64,000 nt of DNA from Diplosphaera chodatii (lineage: Eukaryota > Chlorophyta > Trebouxiophyceae > Prasiolales > Stichococcaceae), in NCBI GenBank assembly GCA_032358165.1, contig JAALGY010000057.1, positions 806,001 to 870,000 of the forward strand. The letters run 5' to 3'. Both the position numbers and the translations under genes were made by a program. Position 1 is the first letter of the stretch. The number at the start of each line of letters is the position of its first letter. Shown here one piece after another: positions 28,666 through 40,899 of this stretch. Below the pieces are notes generated by a model that did no database searches, was not told where the DNA came from, and saw only the letters and a program-made list of their open reading frames with translations.

Positions 28666-31600
28666 GGCGGCGGTCAGCTTCATGGGGCCGCTCTGCAGCG
28701 TCAGCTTCCCGCCCTTCTTCACCGCCAGCACCTGGGGCAACGCAGAATTGGCTGCTCGCTGGTCGAGTGTACGACGGGGACCACACGTCACGTCCTCCTT
28801 GTCACCGTAACACCGTAGCAGTTTCATGGCCCGCAACCTGAGCCAGCGTCGGTTGCAGCCAGCAGGTTCCTTATGCAGCTGGGCGGACAGTGCTCAGGTC
28901 ATCACATCGCCTTCAACAGCCGTGCTCGACTCGCAAAAGACGCACGCTGGCTGTGCCGCCCAGTCGTGGCACATGCACGGTCTCGCCCGCTGCCGGCAGC
29001 CAGTGCTCCGCCTTCTGCGCTTCAAATTTGCGCGCCTCCTGCAATGCAAGGCACCTGACATCGATGCAGGGCTGCGCAGGGCGGGCTGCAATCACCGAAA
29101 CTGAGCAGTCAGTGCTGAAGCCTCTAGCAGCAGCTTGTGCGCGCCGTTGCAGCCCAACTGCATGCAGGTCAGGTCGGACAACCGTGAGCCATTAAACATA
29201 TCGTACCTCGTCAATGGCGTCCTGCTTGGCTTTGGCCTCAGCGCGCTGCTGCGCAGCGGCCGCCTGCTGCTTGCCCAGCCGCTGTAGGGTGGCCGCCGCC
29301 TCGCGTGCGGCAACTGTAATGCTGCGGGCTGCTGCGCCGTGCTGCTGCGCCCGCAGGTCAGCCATCTCCCGCCTGTCCGTAAGGAACAGCAGGTTTGAGG
29401 CAGGAACCAACATTACAGGGCTGCAGCAGTGGCTGATCCCGTGCAATCTTTATAGGTTTCTGCATTGCTGAGCGCTGAGGAAGTGCACCCACCTGGCAGA
29501 CGCATGTGGTGCAAAGACACACAGCAACCCCAGAGGAGGACCCCAGATCTGCCGCTGCAACTATGGCCGTGTGGCTTAACAGGCTGACGACTTGAGAAAG
29601 ATCGCTGTCATCTGGCAGGAAACTGCTGCCGCTGGTGCTGCCGCTCAGCAGGTGAAGCGGTGCGGCCTGCCGTCATGGATGCCCGAGTTGATGAAGTGCT
29701 GCCAGGCCGCCGCCTGAACACAAAAGGCGTACTTCAGGGAGGTCACTGATGATACATCTGCCTGCTCAGCGACATGGCGCTGTGGTAGTGTCACAATGCT
29801 TGCGCTGCCTCCTTTGGCGGGCGGCGGTTTGCATCTTTACCTGCGGGTCGGGCTGGGCCTCGATGAAACCGAGGTCAAACTGGTTGGCGTTGATGTAGAA
29901 GTGGCGGTCGAAGCAGGCCATGCCCCGCCGCTGCGCTTCCGCTACACGCGCCGGCACCAGATCCGTCCAGCCGTTTTTGGCCAGCGACTCATAGCGAGCA
30001 GGCGGCGCCAACTGGTATGTCTGCGCCCACTCGTCATACTTGACAGCCTGCAAAAGCAGCAGTCTTCTCGAGGATGGCGTGTGCTACATGAGCAGACAGC
30101 TGGTGACGAGCAGCCCAAGCCAGTGCAAATGACACTGTGCAGCGTGCAACATTCCAACGCATCGCTACTGTGAGATGTGACCAGCACAGTGGCTTCGGTT
30201 GCCTGTGCGCAACTGCACACCTGGAGCACGTGCTGCCAGCGGGCCTGGTGCATGCTGGCCTTGACCTTGACGAACAGCACCTCCAGTGGGTCCGCGTTGA
30301 CGCCGTCGTAGAAGGACTCCTGTATGGGGTTGCGCCCCGCATTGCACCCCTGCGCCCGCGGGTCCCGCCAGTCCACCCCCTGTAGTGCCCGACACACCCA
30401 TTGCTCAGCGCCTAGGTGGGAGAAACTCCGTTGTGCACGCTGTGTGCTAGCATCCGCGGTTCTGCCACCATTCACCTGCTTGCCCTGACAGGGCGCATGC
30501 TGGATGGAGTGACAAGAGCCAAGCCACACCTGGTAGCGCAGCATGAGGCTGTCCAGGTTGTAGCCCGCCTCCAGGATGGCCTTGGACATGCCGATCTCGG
30601 ACAGCGTGACCATCTCCGCCATATCCTTGTGGCACTGCAGCACCGTGCCCTTTCGCTTGATCACGTCCAGGCCCACCTGCAAGGCAGCTCTCTGATGCCT
30701 CACTGACAGCGCTGCGCTGACAGCTCGACCCTTGAGACACACACTGATATATTGAAGTCTGCTTGCCACCAACGCAGTCAGTGTCGAAAAACAAGTCGTC
30801 TGCCAAGTTGCAAGCACTTGCTTGTGGAGTACGCGGGTGTGGTCAAGTCGCCCTTGCAGTGAACATATGCAGATCCAGCGTCATCGCACCTGGTCCATGG
30901 CAACCGCGTAAGACTGCACGTGGGGCTGCTGTGCCGACAGGGCGTATGCGCCGCCGCAGTTGATGGTGGAGCCCACCAGCTTCACATCCCCCGTCAGCTT
31001 GCGCACAAAAGCCGTCGTCCAGTGCACGCCGGGCGGGTGGTAGGCCGGCAGGAAGGGCCCCCGCACGCTCGAGTTGAGCCACACGAAATACTTGAATGCC
31101 CTGCAGGTGCCAGTGTCTGTTTGCTGGGGACTCTGTACCTGGGAGTTCCTGAAGAAGCCACGGGGTGCTGTCCTGGACTTGAAGGACAGCTGCCATGATG
31201 CTGTGCCATCCTGGCGCCAATGCTAGCGAGCTGAGCCTGGCTGTATCAGGGTGCTGCTCTGACGTGCACGTCAAGCCTTTCCAACCCAATGCCAGTACAG
31301 AGCCTGCACATCAGGCCAGTAGCGCACCTGGGGTCGGGCACATGATTGTCCAGCACCCAGGCCACGGTGCCGATGTCGAAGCAGTGGTTGGGGTGGTTCA
31401 CGAAGCGAGCATTGGACGGCAGCACTGGCGGCGGGTCCAGGTCGTGCAGCCCCGTGCCGTGCTGCAGCGCGATGATGTACGTCACGCCATCGCCCTCCTG
31501 TACAGTGGCACATGTCACAGGTCGTAAAGTCGTTGACATGGGTCCTTGGTGCTGACAATGAGTGCTGCGACCCAGACGTTGCCGCATAGCCGTAATCTTG

Positions 31601-34600
31601 CTGAAGGGCACCACAGTCACAACTTTGCAGAATGATGAGGCACTTGCTGACCGCGCAACTGCGCGATGTGGACAAGCCCTCGGACGGTGGCTTCATCCGT
31701 GAGCAGCGTTGGCAATGGTTTGAGGCACACATACGCGCCATATGACAAGTGGTGCTGTCAGCACCATAAGGGCCAACTGCTCTCGGAACGTTGGGCTGCC
31801 ATCCCACAGTGCATGGGGCCACCGACAGCATCTGACCGGAAGGACCGCCGGTCTGAGGCGTTCAAGACACCAGATTGAGGAAGCCTGCGGCACTGGCTGC
31901 GCCACGGCCCTCGCAGCCGACCAACCAAACATGCTTACAATGCACGCAGCCTGGGCCAGGCAAACTGGCAGCAGGGCTATCCTCGCGTCCGGATCATGCA
32001 TGATACACAAGCATACATGAACCTCAGCACGACCAGCTTGGCACAAGGGCAAAGATGCCCGCTTGAGCACAATGGAAAACATGGTCGTTGGCCATCCCAA
32101 ACATGTTCAAGGACACACCTTTACGCCTGTGCGCAGGAAGTAGCGCAGGTTCGCCTCGTACTCCGGGTCAGAACCGCTGAAGACGTAGATGACCAGCGTC
32201 TTGAGATCGATCCTATCGTTGCGGCTGAGCATTCGGGCCGACCGCCTGAGCGATCCGCCGATGTTGTTGCCCTCCTCAGCCCCATGCGGCAGCCGCGCCG
32301 ACTGATGTACGGCAAAGAAGACGCCGAGGGCGATCAGGGTGGCAGCGGCCACCAGCAGGAGGCCCAGCGCATTGGCGCGCAGCCAGTGCGGGCCACGCTT
32401 GGGCCGCCTGAGCCGAGCTGACCGCAGAGACTGCGTGCTGGAGCTGGTGGGCAGCATCTCGGTGCCGTTGCCGTTGCAGTAGCTGCTCTCCTGGTCACTA
32501 GACCAGCTGCGCTGCCGTGCCGCGTGCATGCTGGCCCATCGCACGAGCTCCGCGCCGACCCGCTATCTGTCCGGTCGGCCGCTTGAACCGACCTTTTGTC
32601 AGCGGGTCAGCCCGCTGCTTCCAGCTGCCTGTGCTGCATCGCCGCCAGCTTGCCGCCGCTCTGTTTTATTTGCTACCATTCCGACCACCTATGCTGTCTG
32701 CCTGCCGCCAGCTGTGGCTGAACATTGCTGCTGCTTTGCTGGGGCGCTGCCGACTGAGTTGCGGCTATGACACTGGCTCCGCAGCTGCCGCTGTTGTTAT
32801 GACCCCACAAGTTAGGTGAGTGGTATAAACAGCTCACCTGGTCTTCGCGATGACGCCACGCAGGCAAGCCTCCTCCGCAGCGGCGGCAGCTGCCGCGTCC
32901 TCGTCTGCCTCCGTGGCACGGCGCAGGTTCTCGAGGTCCACGATGCTGCTGTCCACCGCCTGCAGGTGGTGACCATCAATTGGCAGATTCCTCAGATGGA
33001 ATAACAGCGTTGTGTTTGGCCGGCACGGCAGACGTACTGTGTCCTGTGTCCTATCCAGTCCACACTGCTGGTGGCGGATGCCAGCGGGACATCCAACACC
33101 CTGTCCCGCCCTCCAGCGTATTTGCCACCGCTGCTATGCTGTAGGCTGCCCAGCTGGACCTTCCAGCAGCTTTATGTATGTTTCATGCTTCTGGCATGCG
33201 GTGATCCACGTGCTTTTCGACAGCGCGAAGCATGCCTGACTGCCCCGCAACACGAGTCTCGTCACTACGCCCCAGGTAACCGCACAGCAGGCATGCTCAT
33301 CACCTTGAAACAGAACAGGGGGGTCTCACCTCAGCATTGCCGAGGCGCTCGCGGGCTGACGCCACCACATCACGGTCCAGGCCCAGGCGCTGCGCGATGT
33401 TGAGGGCGTTGCTGCGCCCCGGGATGCCCCACAGCAGGCGGTACGTCGGCGCCAGCCGCGCCTCGTCAAACTCCATGCTGACGTTCTCGAAGCGCTCGTC
33501 CTCGTACTTGAGCGACGTGAGCGCGCTGCAGTTGGCGGCTCAGCAGTCAGCGCTTGGTTCCCTAGTCAATTCGCTGGACGGTACTTGGCCTGCAGCTGAC
33601 AGCCTCAGCTCCTTGTGCTGGAGCAAGCCATTCACTGCTGGGCAGCAGGTGCTGTTGACCACGGCAACAGCGAAGCCCGCACTGCCTGTGAGGTGCTTTG
33701 AGCATCAAACGGCGGGATGGGTATCGGTGAGCCTGATCGCATTTCCCCAGCAAGCCGCACCTGTGATGTGTGGTGGCAAAGGTGAGCGCTGCGCCGCCGG
33801 CGCCGCCACTTGCTAGGGTCCGCAGCAGTGCGATGCCCAGCGCTGCTCCCTCGACCTGCACATCCTCATTCACCTCTCAGTGGCAGCACCTCGTGGATCA
33901 TATAATGTGATCAGGCAAACCCGAGCATCGGGATTAGCCCTGGGCCTGCAATCACTAGGATCGTGTGGTTAAAGTGGGTGTTGGTTGATTCGGCCGCCAC
34001 AATTAATGTCACTCACCGGCTCGGTGCCGGTGCCGACCTCGTCCAGCAGCACCAGCGACTTGCCATTGGACTCACCACGCAGCGCCTGTGGCACCAGGAA
34101 ACCTGGATTGGGTTTGGATCATGCTGGTGCCACGGGTTAGCACGCCCTGCTGACAAAGCAGGCTTCTGTCCACATCAACAGGTCACTGCCCGGCAGAAAT
34201 GCAGACGCAGGAGCAGGTGCACATGCGTAAGCCCAAACAGTCACCTGGATGCGCTTGAGGTGGCCGCTGAACGTGGACAGGCTTGCTGAGAGGCTTTGCT
34301 CATCCCCCAGGTCTGCCAGCACCTGCATCTTGTTGCCACACCTTGTCAACATGATGCAGGTGACCACGGTCGGGTGCCTGCATGACATCCACAGCATACG
34401 CGGTCCCGTCAGTAGTGAACAGCAGCAGCGGCCAGCTTCCACCTGGGAGAAGGGCGGCAGGCGCACTGGCTTGGAGGCGGGCGGCGCGAGGCCCGTGCGC
34501 GCCATCAGCACCGCCAGACCTAACGCCTGCAGAGACGACCAACAGCCAGCCGTGATCATGCAAACCTTGTGTAGCAGCTGGTCGCTGAGGCGCAAAGTTT

Positions 34601-37594
34601 ACGAGAAGTTGATTTTCAGCGTACTGTACAGTTTACTGCCACAGCGACAGAGCATCATGTCGGACCTCGCACCTTCAACGCGGCGGTCTTCCCGCCTGTG
34701 TTGGGCCCGGTGATGATCACAGCACGCTTCTCTGGTGGGACGCAGATGTCCACAGGCACCTGTTAGCAGCACATTCCATGCAAAACTAAGAACGTGCACA
34801 GGCTGCTGCAGCCATGCTGGCAGGCGGCCAGCGACGCATCCCCACCTCAGCATGTGCAGCTGCTGCCGGTGTCCAGTGCAACAACCTAAACAGCTCACTG
34901 GCGGACGCAGTGTGGCTTCCGAGTCGTCCTCGCCATCGGTGTCCGAGTCGCTGGTGGACGGCCCAGCATCACTTTTGCGGTTGGAGAACTGGCGGCGCGA
35001 GCGACTGGCCCCATTGCTGCGCGCGCCGCTGCGCTGCTGTACCTGCTGCTGGTCCTTCTGCAGCAGGTAGTCCCCCAGCAGCAGCGGGTGCCTGCGTTGC
35101 CCGGACACTTAGATTAGCAAACATCTCGTGAAGTGGAAAACGGAGGTGGTCTCGTATACTAGCATGGCTGGGACGTTCGCCAGATGAAGTGCTGCCCACC
35201 AAACTCGCCGCTTGCACATGTTTGCAGGCGGCAGCAGCGGCTTGCACCTCTGCTGTACTGTCTCACCTGAGTCGTCGCAGCCGCACGATCAAGTCTCCAT
35301 CGTCGTCCAGCTGTTTGCTGCCAGATCCACTCTGAGTCCTGCTGCTGCCGCTGCTGCCAGTGCTTTTGCCATTGCTCCCGCGGTTGCTGCCCCTGATTGC
35401 ACGTGCAAACGGCAGGAAGATCGGCAGGTTGCCGCCGATCCAGGCGCTATACCTCGCTCGAGCTGATGCCACATCCAGCCGCACTACCTGAACAGCATCA
35501 CACCTCCAACTCGCTGCTGCAGCAAGCTGTTCCTTCCTGTTGGGCATCCAGCACAGTGCAGCGTGTGCTATGGTGAACACGCTGTGGTGCTGGCCATCTG
35601 ACGCTTTGGTACTGAACGTCTGATGTTGTAGGATGCAATAAACCTACCGCAATCATTTCAGAAAGCAGAGGGCGGCAGACTCACCATGTCCAGCACTGCC
35701 TGGATGTCATATACAGCGTCGATGACCCTAGTGGTCAGGTCCCACAGCACTGCCTCCTCCGCCGCAGCAGCCTGCAGACATCGACAACCTGCCATTGGTG
35801 GACCATGAGTGCTAAGCAAGTCACACTGCACGCAAGCTGCAAGTTACTCCTATGCAGCAGCACTGTCCACCAGAGGACTTGAAGAAATAATTGACAAGGT
35901 CAGCGGTCACTGGGTCACCTCTCCGCGTGCGGCTGCCAGGTCGTTGTTGGGTCCCACCGCTGCAGGGGGCTCAATGTACTGCACACCGGCGCTGCCGCCC
36001 AGCAGGATGCCTTTCGGCTGGCTGCCCTCGCTGATTGGCACCGCGACACACATGCGCCCACCCTGCAATAAACTCTTGCAAGGTCTGGTTCACTTGCCAA
36101 CGTGATGTGGTCTATCAACTGTTGGCAGCGTCCGTCTGAGCACCTGGAAATCGCGCTCAGCAGCAGCAGGCGCAGGCCTGCCTGCACCTTTCAGTGATTG
36201 CAGCTTCATATGAAGCCAGTCCGCAGCCGCACCTGCTCCGTGACCTCGCCCGGCTGGTTGCTCAGCAGCGAGCTCAGGCGCCCCTTCAGTGTTGCCACCC
36301 GCCCGCGCGTTCGCCGCACGTCCTCGCTAGCCTGCATGCCACAGAGATGCACCACCCTGGCCACTGGGCGCACTGAGAGGCATCAGACGTCTCCGCCATC
36401 GACGTGAGCTGCTTGTGGAACTTGCGGCCATTGTGCTCAAGTAAGTGACTTACTGACTCCTTGACGCTGCCGTCCTCCTGGAGTCCAGCATCGATGGCGC
36501 CGGCCACCGCTTTGTCCACCGTCACGCCCTGCAGCACATACAATGGTGGTCCTCACATGGCAACTTTCTGGATCCATACCTGCAGGCCTGACATCCGCAT
36601 AGTTGGTGATATCCAGATGTGCTGTGTTGCAACACACGAGTGGCTACTGCACCTTCACAGCTGCAGCAAGAGGTTGCAGCAGTTCTGGCGGCCGGCCATC
36701 CTTGGCTGCCTGTCCGACTACAGTGCTGACAGCTGAGCGCAGCCGGCCACCACCACGCAGCACTGATGACACCGCCACGAGCTGCGACCCGCTCAGCAAG
36801 CCGCCCCGGGCAGCTCTCCGGATCGCCGTCTCTGCCTGCACACACGGGCTCGAATCAGCGACTCTGTTATACATTGGGGTCACCGACCAGACTACAGGGT
36901 CACACATGGCGGCAGACCCATATCCAGGCCTCATGACTGCCGCAACAGGTCCAAGGAGGTCACAGCAGCACGCAAGGCACTCCACACGTACCACAGAGGT
37001 GTTGATGCCGCCAAAATCGAGAGCAGCTGCATACTCGGACTCCAGCGTCAGGGTGGCAGCCGTCTCGGCGACCAGCGCCTCGCTCTCCTCCAGGGTGGCA
37101 GGGATGCCCAGAACCTGATCATGACGATCACAAACGGCGCTGATGCATCATTGGCTCTACTTGTTAAAAGCGTCGCCTCTCATGGACATGACGGCCTGGA
37201 ATGGCGGCAGCAGTGTTGCATCGCTTTGGTGTCCCACCTTCACAGCTGCTTTGCCAGAGGTCGTGGAAGCGAAGGCTGCCACATGTTCGCACAAGCGCGG
37301 CCACTCGAGCATGGTCAGCGTCGCCCGGAAGGCTGGACCCATCTGGTCATCCTCTGCAATGGCGTCCTCCCAGGATGCAGATGCAGTGGGCGGCGCTGTT
37401 GCGGTAGCAGGCTTTGCGGCTGCACAGATGGAACGTAAGGCTGCGCGGCGCCTGCTCCTTCGCGCTGTTTGCCTGCTTGCGCAACGAGCACTTACAGCGA
37501 CATGTATGCCTGATGCTGCAAATGCGCTTGCATGGCGGCATGCCGTGGGCGGCGCTGCCGGTACATGCTGACAATTGCAGCTCGCTTGCATCAT
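28639..37594 (-). CDS. MUTS2: MutS2 family ATPase, plastid-targeted, no Smr domain
   Basis: MutS2 proteins are MutS-like ATPases acting in recombination control or ribosome rescue in bacteria; plants keep plastid forms. Nineteen exons join with every phase matching to 850 residues. The first exon (37238-37594) has a Cys/Ala/Arg-rich transit-like leader, then TLTMLEWPRLCEHVAAFAST. Later: ARGGLLSGSQL, GILLGGSAGVQYIEPPAAVG, RHPLLLG, Walker A GPNTGGKTAALK (34673-34759), LADLGDEQSLSASLSTFSGH, Walker B LVLLDEVGTGTEP, EGAALGIALLRTLA, ATTHH, the MutS2-specific SMEFDEARLAPTYRLLWGIP and GRSNALNIAQRLGLD, a coiled coil, and a KOW-like end (VLAVKKGGKLTLQ). It stops at DEVRRLD without the Smr nuclease domain found in bacterial MutS2. 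Two Ser/Gly/Asp-rich inserts flank the RHPLLLG motif. The intron 32837-29373 contains another gene on the same strand; donor AG/GTGAGC and acceptor GACAG/G agree in phase 2. Confidence 0.94.
29645..32529 (-). CDS. type II membrane glycosyltransferase-like protein, nested in MutS2 intron
   Basis: A complete gene inside the MutS2 intron. Seven exons (about 32119-32529, 31328-31497, 30890-31100, 30530-30676, 30221-30379, 29841-30047, 29645-29713) join to 457 residues. Residues 1-50 are cytosolic and basic; residues 55-75 form one membrane anchor (LGLLLVAAATLIALGVFFAV); the rest would be lumenal. Strong sequence blocks are LVIYVFSGSDPEYEANLRYF, YFVWLNSSVRGPFLPAY, HWTTAFVRKL, VKLVGSTINC, EMVTLSEIGMSKAILEAGYN, GVDWRDP, DPLEVLFVKVK and the C-terminal AWQHFINSGIHDGR. 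I recall similar blocks in uncharacterised algal and protist Golgi proteins and infer a glycosyltransferase-like role, but no catalytic DxD motif is certain. The first in-frame ATG is at 32529. Codon use looks like that of the host gene. Confidence 0.8.
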
Positions 37595-38224
37595 AACTGG
37601 GCTCACAGAACTACGTTGCCCGTATGCGACCTACGATACACGCTGCGCACTTGTCAGACACCACGCAAAATCAGCATGCTGCATGCATGTAGTGGTGCAA
37701 TCCTCAACCATTGAAATGTCCAACGGCAATGCAGCAAGCAGCAGACGCACTTTCAGACTGTGTCTTCGCATTCCTAGTGCGTAGGCAAGTACAGAACTGT
37801 TCAGTGTTGCTGTGCACCTGTTGGCATTCTCAACATCGGGTCACATGTGAGAGCCGCTGACGTCATATTGGTGGCAAAATGTCGGGCCGGCCGACAGTCC
37901 AGATGGCGACAGATGCAGACCCCTGTCTGCAACACTTGGCCTAATATGTGCATAGAAGCACTGCGTTGTTGGGAGTCAGCAGCCCTACAACAGCCCTGAT
38001 GTGTATCTGGTAGGCAACAGCCTATGTGCAGCCACAGCTTGGTGCGATTGCGGTGTGCGGCTGAAACATGACCGGAGGTTCATGGGCAGACCCTTCATCG
38101 GGCAACAGTAAACATGCATCAGTAAATTGTGTCAAGTTATCTGCAAACGTCCAGGGGCTGTTCACAAAGAGATGTGTTGGCAACCACAGCATGCTAGGCA
38201 GCACACAACTCATGCTGGATTCTG
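37595..38224. other. intergenic, no gene seen
   Basis: About 630 bp between the chlorophyllase 3' end and MutS2 start (both minus strand). It is less GC-biased than the genes and has no splice-consistent coding. It should contain the MutS2 promoter. Confidence 0.4.
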
Positions 38225-40642
38225 TCAAACGACCAGCAAGTTCTTGTGGCTACTGGTGACTCCAGGCAGCATCGCCTGCAGCTGCCTATCCGCATCCGAC
38301 AGCCACTTCGTCCTTGCTGGCGCGTCCGCTCTCCTGCGCACCATGATCTCTGCCCAGGATATCATCGCTGCCTGCACGAACCAACAGCCTCATCTGACTA
38401 GCTTGGAACCTATGTGACTTGTGAAACTGCACGCACATGCAGTACTGTGTGCACCACCACTCTGTGCGCGATGTGACTGACCAGCAAGCTTGCCTGACTG
38501 GCTGCTCGCACAGCTGCATCGGGGGTGCGACCCGCGGCACACACAGCCCGGTCCAAGGTAGACTGCTCGTCCAGGAACTGCAGAACAGAGTATGCTTGCT
38601 CAGGTTAGGCGTGCACTACATGCCAGCTGTATGGCAGGTAGCTCAGTAGTCTGCTCAGCATACCTGAAAGTGGCCTGTCTGTGGCAATACCGCCTGCACG
38701 TTCAGGGAGAGCAACCATTAGTTCAGTCACACTCTGCAAGCACACGGATCAGCAACCATCACGCAAACCTGCTCAGCTCTCGCTGAGACATCAGGACGAG
38801 TGGCGTGCACATGGCTTGCGGCTCGCAGCTGCACACCTGCCACGCTGGGGCTGCACAAGCATCGTAAAACATGCCAAAGTTGGCATCGCGCGGTGCACAG
38901 TCTGCTGATAGTGCTCCGCCAATAACAGCCATTGGCACAGCAGGCCGCTGTGGTTGGTCCTAGGCAGCAGCAGAGGAGCGGTGATCTGCTGCTATGTGTG
39001 AACACACTTCCCAAAGAACATGCCAAACAAGAGTTTCCACAGGAGGTCCGCTCTGCCATATGGCAAGCTCTGTGTAGCGCTGCACCTGCATTGCCAACTG
39101 GCGCAAAGCGGCCACGGCAGAGGGGAACTCAATGCTGAGGGGCGCATACCTGCATGGAAAGCAGTCAAGCATTCCAATGCAAATCCAAGGCAGCACAGAA
39201 AGTGCATATATGCGGGCATCTGATCTGATACAAGGGACATGGTGGGTTGTCAGCACAATGCAGCATCAATGGCAAAGAAGCGCGACAGCGCACTTGGTGT
39301 TGTCCACAGGGTCGAGAAGGCACAGCGCTGTGACTCTATGATCTAGGGATGCAGTCAGCACAGACACCTTGCCGCCCCGCGAATGGCCTGTGTTGAGTCC
39401 AGCAGTATATGGTGTGCAACATCGAAACATATAGCTGCACACGGAGGGAGCATGTAAGATGAGACGAGACAGTGATGTGCTACAACACAGTAGGGACGTA
39501 CCGCACAAGTATACACCCATTGCCGGGTCAGTCAGCTGAGATAGGATGGCATCGCTGGTGGTCCAGGTGATCAGGTCGCGCACAAACGCCACTGACACCA
39601 CATCCGACAGAAATGTCATCTCCACCCCAGCACTCTGCGAGCAGGCACCCAGGTGAGGTTGAGAATGCGCACGTGAGGTCAACACATCGTAAAATGCATT
39701 CGCACAAAAAGTGTGAAGTGCAGCCGAAGTGTCAGGCGCCTGTGCTGTATGGGGTGAACATGCGGCATTCCAGCTGTATTGGGAGCTGCTGTACCTCCAC
39801 TTTGTCGTATAGCAGCACCACATAGCCCCAGCTGGCAAGCCGCTCAGCGTAGCTCAGGTACTTGGCTGCTGGCACCAGGAAACCGCCTGAAAAGATGGCC
39901 AGCGGGTATGGGGGCTTTGCACCTGCAAGGTCACCAGGTGCATGCATTATTGTGGACGTAGGTGTGAGTGTACATTGTGCATCATACGTCTTCTTGGGGG
40001 GTTGGACAGAGGACGTTGACGGCAGGGTTGACCTCTATGTTCTCAGAAGCTCACTCAGGATGGAGCTTTACCTGAGCCGGCTGCCTTGGGGTACAGCGCT
40101 GTGACCCGCAACAGGCACTGGTTCCCGATGCACGCTGGAAATGCGCTGCGACAACATACATCAGTGGGATGTGCTTGTCAGTCACTGCATGCTGCAAGCG
40201 TTGGGCAGGTCCCATGGATGACGGTGATTTGACAAAACGATCATGTAGCTGCAAGCACCCATTGCACTCACCTGCTGGCAATGTGTTCCAACTTCGGGAG
40301 CCGCATCGGGATGAAGGGCCCAGCCCTGCTGTAGTCTGGCAGAGCCGTGTCAGCGGCATCAGCTTGTGGGTCGTATGCAGCCCATCCCTGCCATATGCAT
40401 GAAGATCATCGTGATGACATCGGCCACTTCAGCAACTTTTTTCGAGGACTTGATCGGTGCAACGCCAAGGTTGAAGAAACCAAGGCAGCGCATGCCTGCA
40501 ATGGATCGCCCAGCATGCTGCCCAGGATTGTCCCACTCGCGGCCAGCATGTTACGTCGAGACATCCCCAGGTCTTCTTGCGCTGAGGCTAGAGCCTTGTG
40601 TGCTCCTAGACACCGCTTGGAGCGCTGCCTGCTGGCTGCCAT
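38225..40642 (-). CDS. CLH: chlorophyllase
   Basis: Chlorophyllase hydrolyses the phytol ester of chlorophyll to give chlorophyllide. Ten exons (40481-40642, 40272-40387, 40072-40145, 39795-39922, 39502-39634, 39294-39387, 39086-39149, 38837-38947, 38482-38577, 38225-38371) join in phase to 374 residues. The alpha/beta-hydrolase core shows [33 protein letters not shown], the nucleophile motif [17 protein letters not shown] (Ser), [15 protein letters not shown] (probable catalytic Asp), [44 protein letters not shown] and [11 protein letters not shown]. The GHSRGG lipase motif and DPVDNT block are the chlorophyllase signature. The N-terminus has basic residues and then [17 protein letters not shown], resembling a twin-arginine thylakoid-transfer signal behind a transit peptide. 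The ATG at 40642 is the first in the open frame. The first-exon donor could instead be a GC site at 40501, changing a few residues. Confidence 0.92.
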
Positions 40643-40899
40643 GCTGCGATGCACCTTCAAAGCGCAGTGCCATTCCCGCAGGCTTGTCAGCTGCTGCGCT
40701 GGCACCCCATGGCAGCTGAGCATGCTTGTCAAACTGCCCACTACTTCGCAACACACTCTGCAAGGTTTACATCTCGCTCCTTCTGGCCTGAGCAATGATT
40801 TATCTTTTGGTGCTCTGGCAAGTGCAATCGTGCATCAATCCACGCATCGCAAGCATCGCACACGCGTCGCGGTGGATGCATGCCCGTTGTCTGTCATCG

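Noticed and set aside
36603..37118. 171-codon plus-strand frame
   Set aside because: It lies opposite MutS2 exons 2 and 3, whose protein motifs are unambiguous.
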